From positions 36,663-100,662 of the forward strand of contig CAVIWF010000002.1 of NCBI GenBank assembly GCA_963646285.1: DNA of 64,000 bases, given 5' to 3'. Both the position numbers and the translations under genes were made by a program. The stretch comes from CAKUFA01 sp963646285. Its GTDB lineage: Bacteria; Bacillota; Clostridia; Christensenellales; Aristaeellaceae. Positions 8,486 to 16,064 of this stretch are shown here, one piece after another; the stretch's first letter is position 1; the number at the start of each line of letters is the position of its first letter. The notes beneath the pieces were generated by a model, which had not been told where the DNA came from, made no database searches, and saw only the letters and a list, made by a program, of their open reading frames with translations.

Positions 8486-9431
8486 ATGCTTTCCACACGA
8501 CGCCGTTGATGATGTTTTGAGGTTCTTTTCCGCTAAGGGCATCGAGGATTTGCCTTGAACAGGCTTCTGCCATGGCGTACCGGGTTTCGACCGTGTTGGT
8601 GCCAAGGTGGGGGGTCAATACGGCACGCTTGCAGTCCCTCAACCTTTGGGGTACATGGGGTTCGTCAGGGAAAACGTCCAGTCCCACACCGAAGAGATGG
8701 CCGCTTTCCAGCAGATCCGCCAAAGCCTCAGGATCCACCACAGCACCACGGGCGGTGTTGATGAGGATGCTTCCCTGCTTCATGTGGGAAAGCACCTCAC
8801 GGTTCATTAGATTGCGGGTTTCTGCTGTGAGCGGGCAGTGCAGGGAAACAATATCAGCATCCTGAATGAGCGGAATGACTGCATCCTGCAAGGAACCTGT
8901 CACATCCCGGCGGCGAAGGCCGGTTACCTGCATCCCCATGACTTCAGCAATGCGTCCCACCTCCGAGCCAATGGCGCCCATGCCAATGATGGCCAACCGC
9001 TTGCCTCGGAGCGTATAACCCATTTCGTTACCCATGGTGAAAAGGGACTCGGCATTGGGTTCACGGAGGCGAAGGTTCATTTCGCCCATGCGCCGAATGA
9101 CGGCAAGCATGAGCCCAATGGCCACTTCTGCCGTTGCAGAGGCGGTTACTTCCGGAATGTTGGTCACGGGAATGCCGCATGCCTGAGAGGCAGCAATGTC
9201 AATGATATTGTAGCCGGAACCGTAATTGGCAATGATCTTCAGCTGCTTGCCGGTGCGGATGACTTCCCCTCGTAGGGCGGTGCTTGCTATCACTGCATCG
9301 GCATGGGGGAGGAGCTGCATCAGCTCTTCATCGGTGAAAATGCAGCCGGCCGGAGGAATGTGCACCGTGTGCCCTTTCAGCAGGGCAAAACCCTCTGCCG
9401 GAATGCCGGATGTGACCACAATGTTCGCCAT
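8484..9431 (-). CDS. D-isomer specific 2-hydroxyacid dehydrogenase
   Basis: NAD(P)-dependent oxidoreductase, 315 residues, of the phosphoglycerate/glyoxylate/lactate dehydrogenase superfamily. Visible hallmarks are the dinucleotide motif GMGAIGSEVG, the catalytic Arg in INTARGAVVD, the Glu in DVFPDEP and the His in LTPHLGTNT. The actual substrate (glyoxylate, hydroxypyruvate, 3-phosphoglycerate or another 2-keto acid) cannot be read from the sequence; the short length and lack of an ACT domain argue against a regulated SerA. It is the last gene of the ribU-tsaE-tsaB-rimI operon, starting eleven bases after rimI ends. Confidence 0.9.
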   Translation of the reverse strand: MANIVVTSGIPAEGFALLKGHTVHIPPAGCIFTDEELMQLLPHADAVIASTALRGEVIRTGKQLKIIANYGSGYNIIDIAASQACGIPVTNIPEVTASATAEVAIGLMLAVIRRMGEMNLRLREPNAESLFTMGNEMGYTLRGKRLAIIGMGAIGSEVGRIAEVMGMQVTGLRRRDVTGSLQDAVIPLIQDADIVSLHCPLTAETRNLMNREVLSHMKQGSILINTARGAVVDPEALADLLESGHLFGVGLDVFPDEPHVPQRLRDCKRAVLTPHLGTNTVETRYAMAEACSRQILDALSGKEPQNIINGVVWKA

Positions 9432-9442
9432 GGCTTGCCTCC

Positions 9443-9940
9443 TTATTCGGTGACGGTTTCTGCCTCGGTAAAGTCTGGATCAACAGGTGGCATATGCTCA
9501 CAGACCATGAGCAGCGCATCTTCCTGGTTGTCCTCGTAGTAGCGCTTCCGCCAGCCTACGGCCACATAGCCCAGGGATTTGTACAGGTTTTGGGCTCGCT
9601 CATTGCTGCGCCGAACCTCCAGCGTGGCGTAGGCAGCCCCCAGGTTGGATAGATACTGCATCAGCCCCTCCGTCAGTTTGCGGCCGTAGCCGTGACCACG
9701 GTAGCCTTCCAGAATGGCAATGTTCGTAATGTGACTTTCATCCAGTATGATCCATGCCCCGGCGTAGCCGATAACGGTGCCGTTGACCTCTGCCACAAGA
9801 TAGCGGGCAGCCACGTTCCGGGTCAGTTCCTGATAGAAAGAATCCTTGCTCCAGGGCATGGCAAAAGTGGCCGCCTCAATGGCGACCACTGCATCCAAAT
9901 CTTCCAGCGTCATGCGCCGGATCACACAGGTTTCATCCAT
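9443..9940 (-). CDS. rimI: ribosomal-protein-alanine N-acetyltransferase RimI
   Basis: GNAT acetyltransferase of 165 residues, the family that acetylates the N-terminal alanine of ribosomal protein S18. The acetyl-CoA loop is in the ILEGYRGHGYGRKL stretch, and the NERAQNLYKSLGY segment is standard for RimI. The frame extends further upstream, but ATG 9940 (MDETCVIRRMT) has a GGAGG nine bases before it, so it is taken as the start. It overlaps the end of tsaB by eight bases. The tsaE-tsaB-rimI order is the classic t6A neighbourhood; tsaD, which usually follows, is not here. Confidence 0.92.
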   Translation of the reverse strand: MDETCVIRRMTLEDLDAVVAIEAATFAMPWSKDSFYQELTRNVAARYLVAEVNGTVIGYAGAWIILDESHITNIAILEGYRGHGYGRKLTEGLMQYLSNLGAAYATLEVRRSNERAQNLYKSLGYVAVGWRKRYYEDNQEDALLMVCEHMPPVDPDFTEAETVTE

Positions 9941-10634
9941 GCTGTACTGCCTCCACCAGCTGCTTGCACCGCTCCGCATTGGGGGCACGGAGGTAAAGGG
10001 GCATCAGCTGCAAATAGTCGAGCTCTTCTGTGGACAGGCTGCCCAGGTAGGCCACACTGGCAGGCCGCAAATAGGCATGCTGAGGGGCAGCGAATACGGC
10101 CTTTTCGCCCAGCAGTTCGATTAAGCGTTTTTGATGCACCGGCATGCCGTCACCCAAAAACAGAAAACGTTCTCCCAAAGGGGCAATGGCGGCAACGTAC
10201 TCCTCCAGCTTCATCGGCGCATCGGGAAGCAGCCGCCTGGGGGGCATGCCTGCCATAAAGGCGGCACCGTAGACCTGACCGGCACGGGCATCCTGAATGG
10301 GACAAATCACCCCGGAAAAATCCGTCATACCAGCCGCCATGGCTTCTAGTGCATTCACGGCAACGCAAGGCTTCCCGGCACCATGGGCCAAAGCCTTCAC
10401 CGTGCTGACACCAATGCGCACCCCGGTGAAAGATCCGGGGCCCACAACGACTGCAATACGGTCAACATCTGCAAGGGTCATGCCGGAGGCAGAAAGAGCC
10501 GCATCCACCATGGGCATAAGGTTGGCGGAATGGGTCAGCTTGTTGCACACGGCGCATTCGTAGCGGATCGCATTGTCCGCCAGTACGCTGACACCGCATA
10601 CGGGACCAGAAGTATCAATGGCAAGAATTTTCAA
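9933..10634 (-). CDS. tsaB: tRNA threonylcarbamoyladenosine biosynthesis protein TsaB
   Basis: ASKHA-fold partner of TsaD in the complex that installs t6A at position 37 of ANN-decoding tRNAs. The 233-residue protein starts LKILAIDTSG and contains the signature VVVGPGSFTGVRIGVSTVKALA. The start is a TTG at 10634: it lies nine bases after a GGAGG, four bases after the tsaE stop, and gives the canonical TsaB N-terminus. The longer upstream frame overlaps tsaE and is not conserved-looking. It is translationally coupled to rimI downstream. Confidence 0.94.
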   Translation of the reverse strand: MKILAIDTSGPVCGVSVLADNAIRYECAVCNKLTHSANLMPMVDAALSASGMTLADVDRIAVVVGPGSFTGVRIGVSTVKALAHGAGKPCVAVNALEAMAAGMTDFSGVICPIQDARAGQVYGAAFMAGMPPRRLLPDAPMKLEEYVAAIAPLGERFLFLGDGMPVHQKRLIELLGEKAVFAAPQHAYLRPASVAYLGSLSTEELDYLQLMPLYLRAPNAERCKQLVEAVQHG

Positions 10635-10638
10635 GGGC

Positions 10639-11079
10639 TTATGCCTCCAGCTTGAGATTGCGGAAGCCTCCGCGGAAATCGAAAAGAACGCACCGAGTCT
10701 CATCTTCCTGAGGCTCAATGGTGATGGACAAGCATGTTTCCGGGATGGCGTCCGGGCATTGTCCGGGCCATTCAATCACGGCAACGCCGTCCCCGCCCAG
10801 GTATTCATCCATGCCCATTTCATACAGCTCTTCACTGCTCTGCAGCCGATACCAGTCGAAGTGGTAGAGGGGTATCCGGCCTTCATCATAAACATTCATG
10901 ATGGTGAAGCTGGGGCTGCTGATGGGGCCGTCAATGCCCAGTCCCCTGGCAATGCCTCGGGTCAGCTCACTTTTGCCGGCGCCTAAATCGCCCCATAAAA
11001 GAAGCACATCCCCCGGTAAAAGCAGGTGCGCCAGCTTTTCGCCAAGGGCACGAGTTTCTGCCGGAGAATGTGTTATCAT
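10639..11079 (-). CDS. tsaE: tRNA threonylcarbamoyladenosine biosynthesis ATPase TsaE
   Basis: Small P-loop ATPase (146 residues) that binds the TsaB-TsaD complex and is needed for multi-turnover t6A synthesis. The Walker A motif is WGDLGAGKSELTRG, followed by the family's SPSFTIMNVY and PLYHFDWYRL segments and the EWP box (VIEWPGQ). It starts 29 bases after ribU ends and stops four bases before tsaB starts, so it is in the same transcript. Confidence 0.95.
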   Translation of the reverse strand: MITHSPAETRALGEKLAHLLLPGDVLLLWGDLGAGKSELTRGIARGLGIDGPISSPSFTIMNVYDEGRIPLYHFDWYRLQSSEELYEMGMDEYLGGDGVAVIEWPGQCPDAIPETCLSITIEPQEDETRCVLFDFRGGFRNLKLEA

Positions 11080-11108
11080 GTGAATCGCTCCTTATTCAGG
11101 TCAATCCC

Positions 11109-11696
11109 TTACCGCCGGGAAACGTGCAGCAGGGGAGAAAGATGCTTGTACAGCACGAAGGTCAGCAGGCTCAGCACCACGCCCTTCAGCAGGTTGAAGG
11201 GAGCGGTAACGCACAGCAGCAGCTTCCATTCGGTATCAACAAAGGGAAGAACCTTCGTTGCCATGCCTACAACGGCTTCCATGGGCATGCCATAGGCATT
11301 CATGTAGAAGGGAATCATGATCTGCCAGTTAACGATGACGCTGGCCACAATCATGGTAACCGTGCCCACTACCATGCCCACAAGGGCGTTCTTCCGGGTC
11401 TTCTTGTGCTGGTAGATGAAGGCGGCAGGCAAAACAAGGGCTGCACCCATAATGAAGTCTGCCAGCTCACCCACATACATGCTGGAGGAGTGGAGCATAC
11501 CGATCAGGCTCTTCAGGAAGAGGATGGCAAGCCCTGCCCAAGGTCCCATGGAGAATGCACCCAGGAGAACAGGCAGATTGCTCAGATCCAGCTTGTAGAA
11601 GGCCACCACCGGAATCTCAATGAGAAACAGGATGGAAGCCAGGGCGGTGAGGATGGCAATGCGGGTCATGTACTGGACGGACAGGTTCTTTTTCAT
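11109..11696 (-). CDS. ribU: ECF-type riboflavin transporter substrate-binding subunit RibU
   Basis: Membrane S-component (195 residues, about six hydrophobic segments) that binds riboflavin and works with a shared ECF energising module encoded elsewhere. The N-terminal LTALASILFLIEIPV and KLDLSNLPVLLGAFSMGPWAG stretch is typical of RibU-type S-components. The decisive context is the FMN riboswitch in its 5' leader. ATG 11696 follows an AAGGAGG site; the frame upstream of it runs through the riboswitch and is not coding. It is the first gene of a five-gene reverse operon. Confidence 0.92.
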   Translation of the reverse strand: MKKNLSVQYMTRIAILTALASILFLIEIPVVAFYKLDLSNLPVLLGAFSMGPWAGLAILFLKSLIGMLHSSSMYVGELADFIMGAALVLPAAFIYQHKKTRKNALVGMVVGTVTMIVASVIVNWQIMIPFYMNAYGMPMEAVVGMATKVLPFVDTEWKLLLCVTAPFNLLKGVVLSLLTFVLYKHLSPLLHVSRR

Positions 11697-11722
11697 GGAA
11701 AAGCCTCCTTGTGAAATACGCA

Positions 11723-11754
11723 CGCCCCTGGAAGCAACTTGCTTTTCAGGGGCG
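11723..11754 (-). promoter_or_regulatory. expression-platform hairpin between FMN aptamer and ribU
   Basis: Perfect eight-base arms CGCCCCTG/CAGGGGCG (11723-11730 and 11747-11754), with further partial pairing inside, follow the aptamer. There is no U run after it, and it ends about a dozen bases before the ribU Shine-Dalgarno sequence (11704-11710). It is probably part of the expression platform, but the switching partner strand was not worked out. Confidence 0.55.
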
Positions 11755-11778
11755 GAAACATACACGTATTCCGGCTCT

Positions 11779-11888
11779 CTTCTCTCATCCAGACTATACT
11801 GTCGGCCTCGGAATCTCACCGAGTCGGCTGAACCGAAGTTCAGTTCGCGGGCTATACCGCCGGTAGGGAATTGCACCCTGCCCCGAAG
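11779..11888 (-). promoter_or_regulatory. FMN riboswitch (RFN element)
   Basis: On the reverse strand the conserved RFN blocks occur in order: CGGGGCAGGGTG, AATTCCCTACCGGCGGT, AGCCCGCGA, GCCGACTCGGTGAGATTCC, GAGGCCGACAGTATAGTC and GGATGAGAGAAG. The variable P3 arm is a short AACTGAACTTCGGTTCAG hairpin. This aptamer binds flavin mononucleotide and normally turns off riboflavin synthesis or transport genes when FMN is high. It lies between a consensus promoter and ribU. Confidence 0.97.
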
Positions 11889-11926
11889 AAGCTCCAAGTG
11901 GCTATGCTTTTTTAGGAACCGCTCAC

Positions 11927-11955
11927 ATTATAGCGCGCCTGGGATGGCATGTCAA
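11927..11955 (-). promoter_or_regulatory. consensus sigma-A promoter of the ribU operon
   Basis: On the reverse strand TTGACA (11950-11955) and TATAAT (11927-11932) are separated by exactly 17 bases. Transcription would start about 30 bases before the FMN aptamer. Confidence 0.85.
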
Positions 11956-11975
11956 GGGTTTGTCAAAAGGGAGAC

Positions 11976-12014
11976 AAAAAAAGACGAAGCCTTCATGCAG
12001 AGAAAGCTTCGCCT
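11976..12014 (-). terminator. terminator of the 12.0-12.5 kb gene
   Basis: On the reverse strand GCGAAGC pairs with GCTTCGT and is followed by a run of seven T. It separates the upstream acidic-protein gene from the ribU promoter. Confidence 0.8.
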
Positions 12015-12020
12015 TGCTTT

Positions 12021-12509
12021 TTACTCCTGGGGATGGTCTTCAGGCACCTGCAGGGTGGGCACATCGTCATCAGTCAAGGGCTGCTCATCGGCAGGTTCCT
12101 CGGCAGGGACTTCGATGGTGGGCACTTCTTCCGCAGGCTCTTCAGCACATGCGGTGTCTGCTTCTGCCTTGTCGGCTTCAGCAGGAGCTTCTTCCTGGGC
12201 AGGAGCTTCGGTCGCCACTTTCTCCGTGGTAACGCCAGCCAGACGCTCCGTCCGCATGGCGTTCAGCTCCTCATCCAGGCGGCTCAGCTCTTCTAGCTGC
12301 TTGGACAGCTTCTCCGGGAACTGCTCCCCCTTCTGCCACATTTCATATGCCTGTGCGCCGAAGTCGGACAAAATCTCCCGGCGGCGGTTAATCAGGTTCA
12401 TTTCCTGTACCTTATATTTCGTATTGCTGGCAATGTTGGATGCAGTATTGCCGATTGCTTCCATGCTCTTCATCCAAGCAGTCTTCAAATTCTTACCAAG
12501 GTCAGCCAT
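12021..12509 (-). CDS. hypothetical acidic protein with helical N-terminus
   Basis: A 162-residue protein of unknown function. The first 90 residues look helical and partly coiled-coil (KLSKQLEELSRLDEELNAMR). The rest is a low-complexity acidic tail of Glu, Ala, Pro and Asp, likely disordered. No signal peptide, membrane segment or cysteine cluster is visible. ATG 12509 has an AAAGGAG site upstream, and a terminator follows, so it is probably a single-gene unit. The helical half is reminiscent of small clostridial proteins that often carry a C-terminal zinc ribbon, but no ribbon is present here. Confidence 0.75.
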   Translation of the reverse strand: MADLGKNLKTAWMKSMEAIGNTASNIASNTKYKVQEMNLINRRREILSDFGAQAYEMWQKGEQFPEKLSKQLEELSRLDEELNAMRTERLAGVTTEKVATEAPAQEEAPAEADKAEADTACAEEPAEEVPTIEVPAEEPADEQPLTDDDVPTLQVPEDHPQE

Positions 12510-12620
12510 CGTCCATTGCTCCTTTCATCGGTGTATGGGTGTAAATTCGCCATCAGGGCTGAAATTCCTGCTTATTACGAGGCAACTTATCAATCTTCAA
12601 GGATTGTTTACAATTTGCCC

Positions 12621-13487
12621 TTACCAGAACAGCAGCAGCCTGCCGGGCTGAATGCGCAGCTCTGCCCGATCCATGCTGAAAATTTCGCCATCCACGTTGA
12701 ACCGCATACCGGGAGAATCGATAATGATGCTGTCGCACAGCAAATGCTCGGTAATCTTGAAGGAGAGAATCTTGCCCATCATCAGCCCGGGAAGGTAGGG
12801 GGGGATCTTCCAGCGGGGCACGTTCTGTACCATGACCACGTCCAGCTTGCCATCGTCAATTTTTGCTGCCGGGCAGATGGGAATACCGCCGCCGATGAAG
12901 CGTCCGTTGGCAACGCTGCAAATCAGCACATCCCGTTCGCTTTCCTGACCGTCAATATTGAGACGTACGTGGATCTTTTTGTGGTGGAACACGGCACGCA
13001 CCAGCCCGACCAGATAGGGGAGAATACCACGCACATATTTCTTTGCTGCCAGGGTGTAGTCCAGCACCGTAACGTCAAACCCGGCGCCGCTGACGTTCAG
13101 GAACATTCGATCATTCATGGAACAAATATCCACCGCACGGGGCTGACGGCTGAGAATGAAATCCAGGGCTTCCAAGGGTCTGGTGGGGGAACCGGTGGAT
13201 TTCACAAAGTCATTGCCTGTGCCTGCGGGAATGATCCCCAGCGGCACCTGAGTACCCAGCAAACCGCATGCCACTTCAAAGGAAGTACCGTCGCCCCCCA
13301 CGGCAATCACGCCCGTGCAATCTGCATGGGCGGCGGCTTCACGGGCAAGGGAAGTGGCGTGCCCCGGGCAATCTGTATGGTGGAACTCGGCAGGGATGCC
13401 ACGGATGGTAATTTCATCCCTCAGCTGACGTTCAACTCGGGCGGCATAGCCATTCCCGGCTGTTCGGTTCACAATAAAGGTCAGCAT
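12621..13487 (-). CDS. diacylglycerol kinase family lipid kinase (YegS/DagK type)
   Basis: Soluble lipid kinase of 288 residues. The catalytic GGDGT motif is in GVIAVGGDGTSFEVACGLL, and PLGIIPAGTGNDFVKS is the second conserved block. The C-terminal half has the DGKLDVVMVQN and NVDGEIFSMDRAELRI strands typical of the YegS/BmrU fold. Members phosphorylate diacylglycerol or related lipids to recycle phospholipid headgroup products; the exact lipid cannot be told. A palindrome overlaps its putative -10 box. The downstream gene at 12509 is 111 bases away, so it may or may not share the transcript. Confidence 0.92.
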   Translation of the reverse strand: MLTFIVNRTAGNGYAARVERQLRDEITIRGIPAEFHHTDCPGHATSLAREAAAHADCTGVIAVGGDGTSFEVACGLLGTQVPLGIIPAGTGNDFVKSTGSPTRPLEALDFILSRQPRAVDICSMNDRMFLNVSGAGFDVTVLDYTLAAKKYVRGILPYLVGLVRAVFHHKKIHVRLNIDGQESERDVLICSVANGRFIGGGIPICPAAKIDDGKLDVVMVQNVPRWKIPPYLPGLMMGKILSFKITEHLLCDSIIIDSPGMRFNVDGEIFSMDRAELRIQPGRLLLFW

Positions 13488-13509
13488 GCGTCATTCCTCA
13501 CTTTCTCTT

Positions 13510-13549
13510 GTAACAGATACATGTTACCGCAAAGTAAGATAAAAGTCAA
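13510..13549 (-). promoter_or_regulatory. putative promoter and overlapping palindrome of the lipid kinase gene
   Basis: On the reverse strand TTGACT (13544-13549) and TAACAT (13521-13526) are 17 bases apart. A perfect six-base inverted repeat, GTAACA-6-TGTTAC (13510-13527), overlaps the -10 box, the position expected of a repressor site. The -10 is a weak match. Confidence 0.5.
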
Positions 13550-13658
13550 ATGGGAACAAGATTTTACATTATGTTCCTGCTGTAAAAAAAACACTTAGAC
13601 AAGTTGCCACTTTTTTTGAACAACAATCGTACATAACTTCCACAATTCACCATAATGC

Positions 13659-13687
13659 TTGACGAAACGGCAAAATTTTGCTACAAT
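13659..13687 (+). promoter_or_regulatory. sigma-A promoter of the 730-residue unknown protein
   Basis: TTGACG (13659-13664) and TACAAT (13682-13687) with a 17-base spacer, inside an AT-rich gap, 58 bases before the chosen ATG. Confidence 0.75.
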
Positions 13688-13745
13688 TTATACATTCAAA
13701 GCTGGCATTTCATCTTTATTATGATTGCAATGGAGGCATTATCAG

Positions 13746-15938
13746 ATGAATCTTAATCGTGAGATTGTGTTCTCGTGGTTGGAGGAAGATAATACGCAGC
13801 GCGCTTATTTCCGTCTTAAGCCATTGCTCACTGTATCAGGCGATGTGCAGGAGGAAGCTGCCAAATTGTGGCCGGAGGATGGTGCTCTCCGCATTGTTCC
13901 TGACAAGAACGAGCAGGGATATTTTAAGGATCGGATGCGCTCCATGGGCAGCTTCTGCCTGATGGATCTGACGGCTTTCCCTGCAGAGGCCAACAAGATC
14001 CGCACCAATAAGAATTTCCATCCTGACCGTGACGAGCGGAATCAGTATATCCTTTATTCCGATGCGGTGAAGGCTGTGCCGGAAAACACCTTTTATGAGG
14101 TGCTGGAGGGAGCACCGGAGGATGCGGCCGACCTTGCTGCTCAGGCGTCAACGCCCCTGTTTATGGTGAAGCAGGGGGATGTGCTGTATGGACCTGTGCA
14201 GCGGCAGAACCCTGCAACCCCCGACCATGCCCCTGAAATGGAAGCTGTGGTGTACGAGCTTTCCTGCCCGGATGGCAAGCAGCGGATGATCCTTTGCCGT
14301 GAGGAAGCCGTGGCTGCCAAGCAGGAGAATACCAAGCCGGAAGTCGTCAAGGCAGAGCCTGCACCGGCTGCGGAAGCACCACTGCCCATCGGCAAACCCC
14401 TGTCCATTCTGGATGAGAACAAGGGTTTTACGGAAACCCTGGCAGGGCTGAATCAGCCTGTGAGCAACGGGGCAAACCTGCTCCATCAGCGGCAGGAGGT
14501 TCATCATGAAGTGGTGCCTATGCAGCAGCTGACCGGTACCCCCTTGATGCGCAGTGCCGGGGTGCGAACCTCTGTGCCTCGCCCCAAGAACTACGTGCAG
14601 GAAGTTGTGGCCAATCAGATGCGGGCTGCCCGGAATGATCCTCCGGCGGCCCCCCTGCCCAACGGCGTTACCATGCGGGCTGTGGACAATCCTGTGGAGC
14701 GTGCCTGTGCTCAGCTTCAGCAAGCGTGGCAGATGCCGGAAGCACAGCAGCAGCTGGTGGATTTTGTTCTTTCTCTGCCGGGCATGAGTGCACGGATTGT
14801 GCCCTCTGTAGCCTCCTCCCAGGGAAAGACCCCCTTGCAGCAGGCCTTGCAGCATCGGCTGGATGACCTGGAGGCGGAGCGTCTGGCGGCATTGATTCAG
14901 CTGGATAAAGCCAAGGAAGACTTGGAAACCTTCCGCAAAAATGCGGTGGAAGCTGCCGGCAGTGCGGCTGCCCAGAACCTTCGGGAACAGGAAGCCAAGC
15001 TGGCAGCCTGCCAAAAGCAGCAGGCGGAAGTAAAGGAGCAGCTGAATGCGCTGTCTGCCCAGCGGGATGCTGTGGAGGCAGAAGTAGAGCGTCTGCGGCA
15101 GCATGACTATGCCGCTGCCCTGACGGATGCGCTGAACCGGGCACAAATGGTGATGCCGGTTCCGGGGCAGCCTTTGCGGATGCATACCCGGGTAGGGGAG
15201 AAGTCCTCACTGAGCGCCTTGGCCAAGACCTTTGCCAAGGCTTGCGAAGCTTCCGGCGTTCAGTGCACCTACAATGAGGCCGTCGCCTTTGTGGCAGCAA
15301 TTGCCCTGTGCAAGCACGTAGGCCTTGCCTGCAAGACCATGGCGCCTGTCACGACCCTGGCAGAGAACCTTGCCCATGCCATGGGCTGGCATGCAGGCTA
15401 TGCACTGCAAACAGCCAATAACCAGACGCCTGTTGCGGATCATTTGGGGACAGATGGCGTAACGCCCATGATCCTCCTGACCACGCTGGCGGCGAATGCG
15501 CCGGTTCCGGATGTGTGCACCTTCACCCTTGGGGATGCAGCCGAAGACTTTACCCGCAGCGCTGCTTACGGAGCGGATCCCTATCCTGTGATCACCCTGC
15601 CGGAGATGACCTTTGTGGCAGAACAAAAGCGGGATGGTGCTCCCCTTTCCCTGCAGGGATTGAAGACTTCCTTTACCGAGGAAGAATTGACCGGGGTGCA
15701 TAAGGTGCTGGCTGCTGTGCTGCAGAAGGTTCAGCCTTTGTCCGGCAAGGCAGTGAGCGAAATGGAGCGTTTTGTGCTCCTATGTGCAGATGCCATGGAA
15801 GGCGGCCTGGCAGCGGCATGTGATTGGGCAATTCAGTGGTGGATCCTGCCGAGAATCATGGGCAATGCAGCAAAGATGGCGGATCTGCGGCCGCTGCTGC
15901 TGGAGTATCCCCTCGGTCTGGCAAAGATCACCTGCTGA
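13746..15938 (+). CDS. large protein of unknown function with central coiled coil
   Basis: A 730-residue protein not recognised. Residues 1-120 form a compact-looking domain (beginning MNLNREIVFSWLEEDNTQRA) whose sequence mentions many charged and aromatic positions but no known motif. Residues about 120-350 are Pro/Ala/Gln-rich linker. Residues about 360-455 are a strong coiled coil rich in Glu, Ala, Leu and Gln. The C-terminal 260 residues look globular and helical. No signal peptide or membrane segment is seen, so it is probably cytoplasmic. ATG 13746 lies nine bases after GGAGG; the TTG at 13725 would precede that site. It has its own promoter and terminator, so it is a monocistronic unit. 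Confidence 0.85.
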   Translation: MNLNREIVFSWLEEDNTQRAYFRLKPLLTVSGDVQEEAAKLWPEDGALRIVPDKNEQGYFKDRMRSMGSFCLMDLTAFPAEANKIRTNKNFHPDRDERNQYILYSDAVKAVPENTFYEVLEGAPEDAADLAAQASTPLFMVKQGDVLYGPVQRQNPATPDHAPEMEAVVYELSCPDGKQRMILCREEAVAAKQENTKPEVVKAEPAPAAEAPLPIGKPLSILDENKGFTETLAGLNQPVSNGANLLHQRQEVHHEVVPMQQLTGTPLMRSAGVRTSVPRPKNYVQEVVANQMRAARNDPPAAPLPNGVTMRAVDNPVERACAQLQQAWQMPEAQQQLVDFVLSLPGMSARIVPSVASSQGKTPLQQALQHRLDDLEAERLAALIQLDKAKEDLETFRKNAVEAAGSAAAQNLREQEAKLAACQKQQAEVKEQLNALSAQRDAVEAEVERLRQHDYAAALTDALNRAQMVMPVPGQPLRMHTRVGEKSSLSALAKTFAKACEASGVQCTYNEAVAFVAAIALCKHVGLACKTMAPVTTLAENLAHAMGWHAGYALQTANNQTPVADHLGTDGVTPMILLTTLAANAPVPDVCTFTLGDAAEDFTRSAAYGADPYPVITLPEMTFVAEQKRDGAPLSLQGLKTSFTEEELTGVHKVLAAVLQKVQPLSGKAVSEMERFVLLCADAMEGGLAAACDWAIQWWILPRIMGNAAKMADLRPLLLEYPLGLAKITC

Positions 15939-15998
15939 ACCATGCTGCGTCAATGAACAGGGCAACGGATAACCTGTTGAAAACTTATTCATAAGAAG

Positions 15999-16042
15999 GC
16001 GGAGCTTTCTCCCACCCTGAGGTGGTGAAAAGCTCCGCTTTT
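15999..16042 (+). terminator. bidirectional terminator between the unknown gene and kduD
   Basis: GCGGAGCTTT (15999-16008) pairs with AAAGCTCCGC (16029-16038), with an inner CCACC/GGTGG stem, then TTTTG. It serves the plus-strand gene and the convergent kduI-kduD operon. Confidence 0.88.
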
Positions 16043-16064
16043 GTTACCCTATCTTGCAGTCAAC

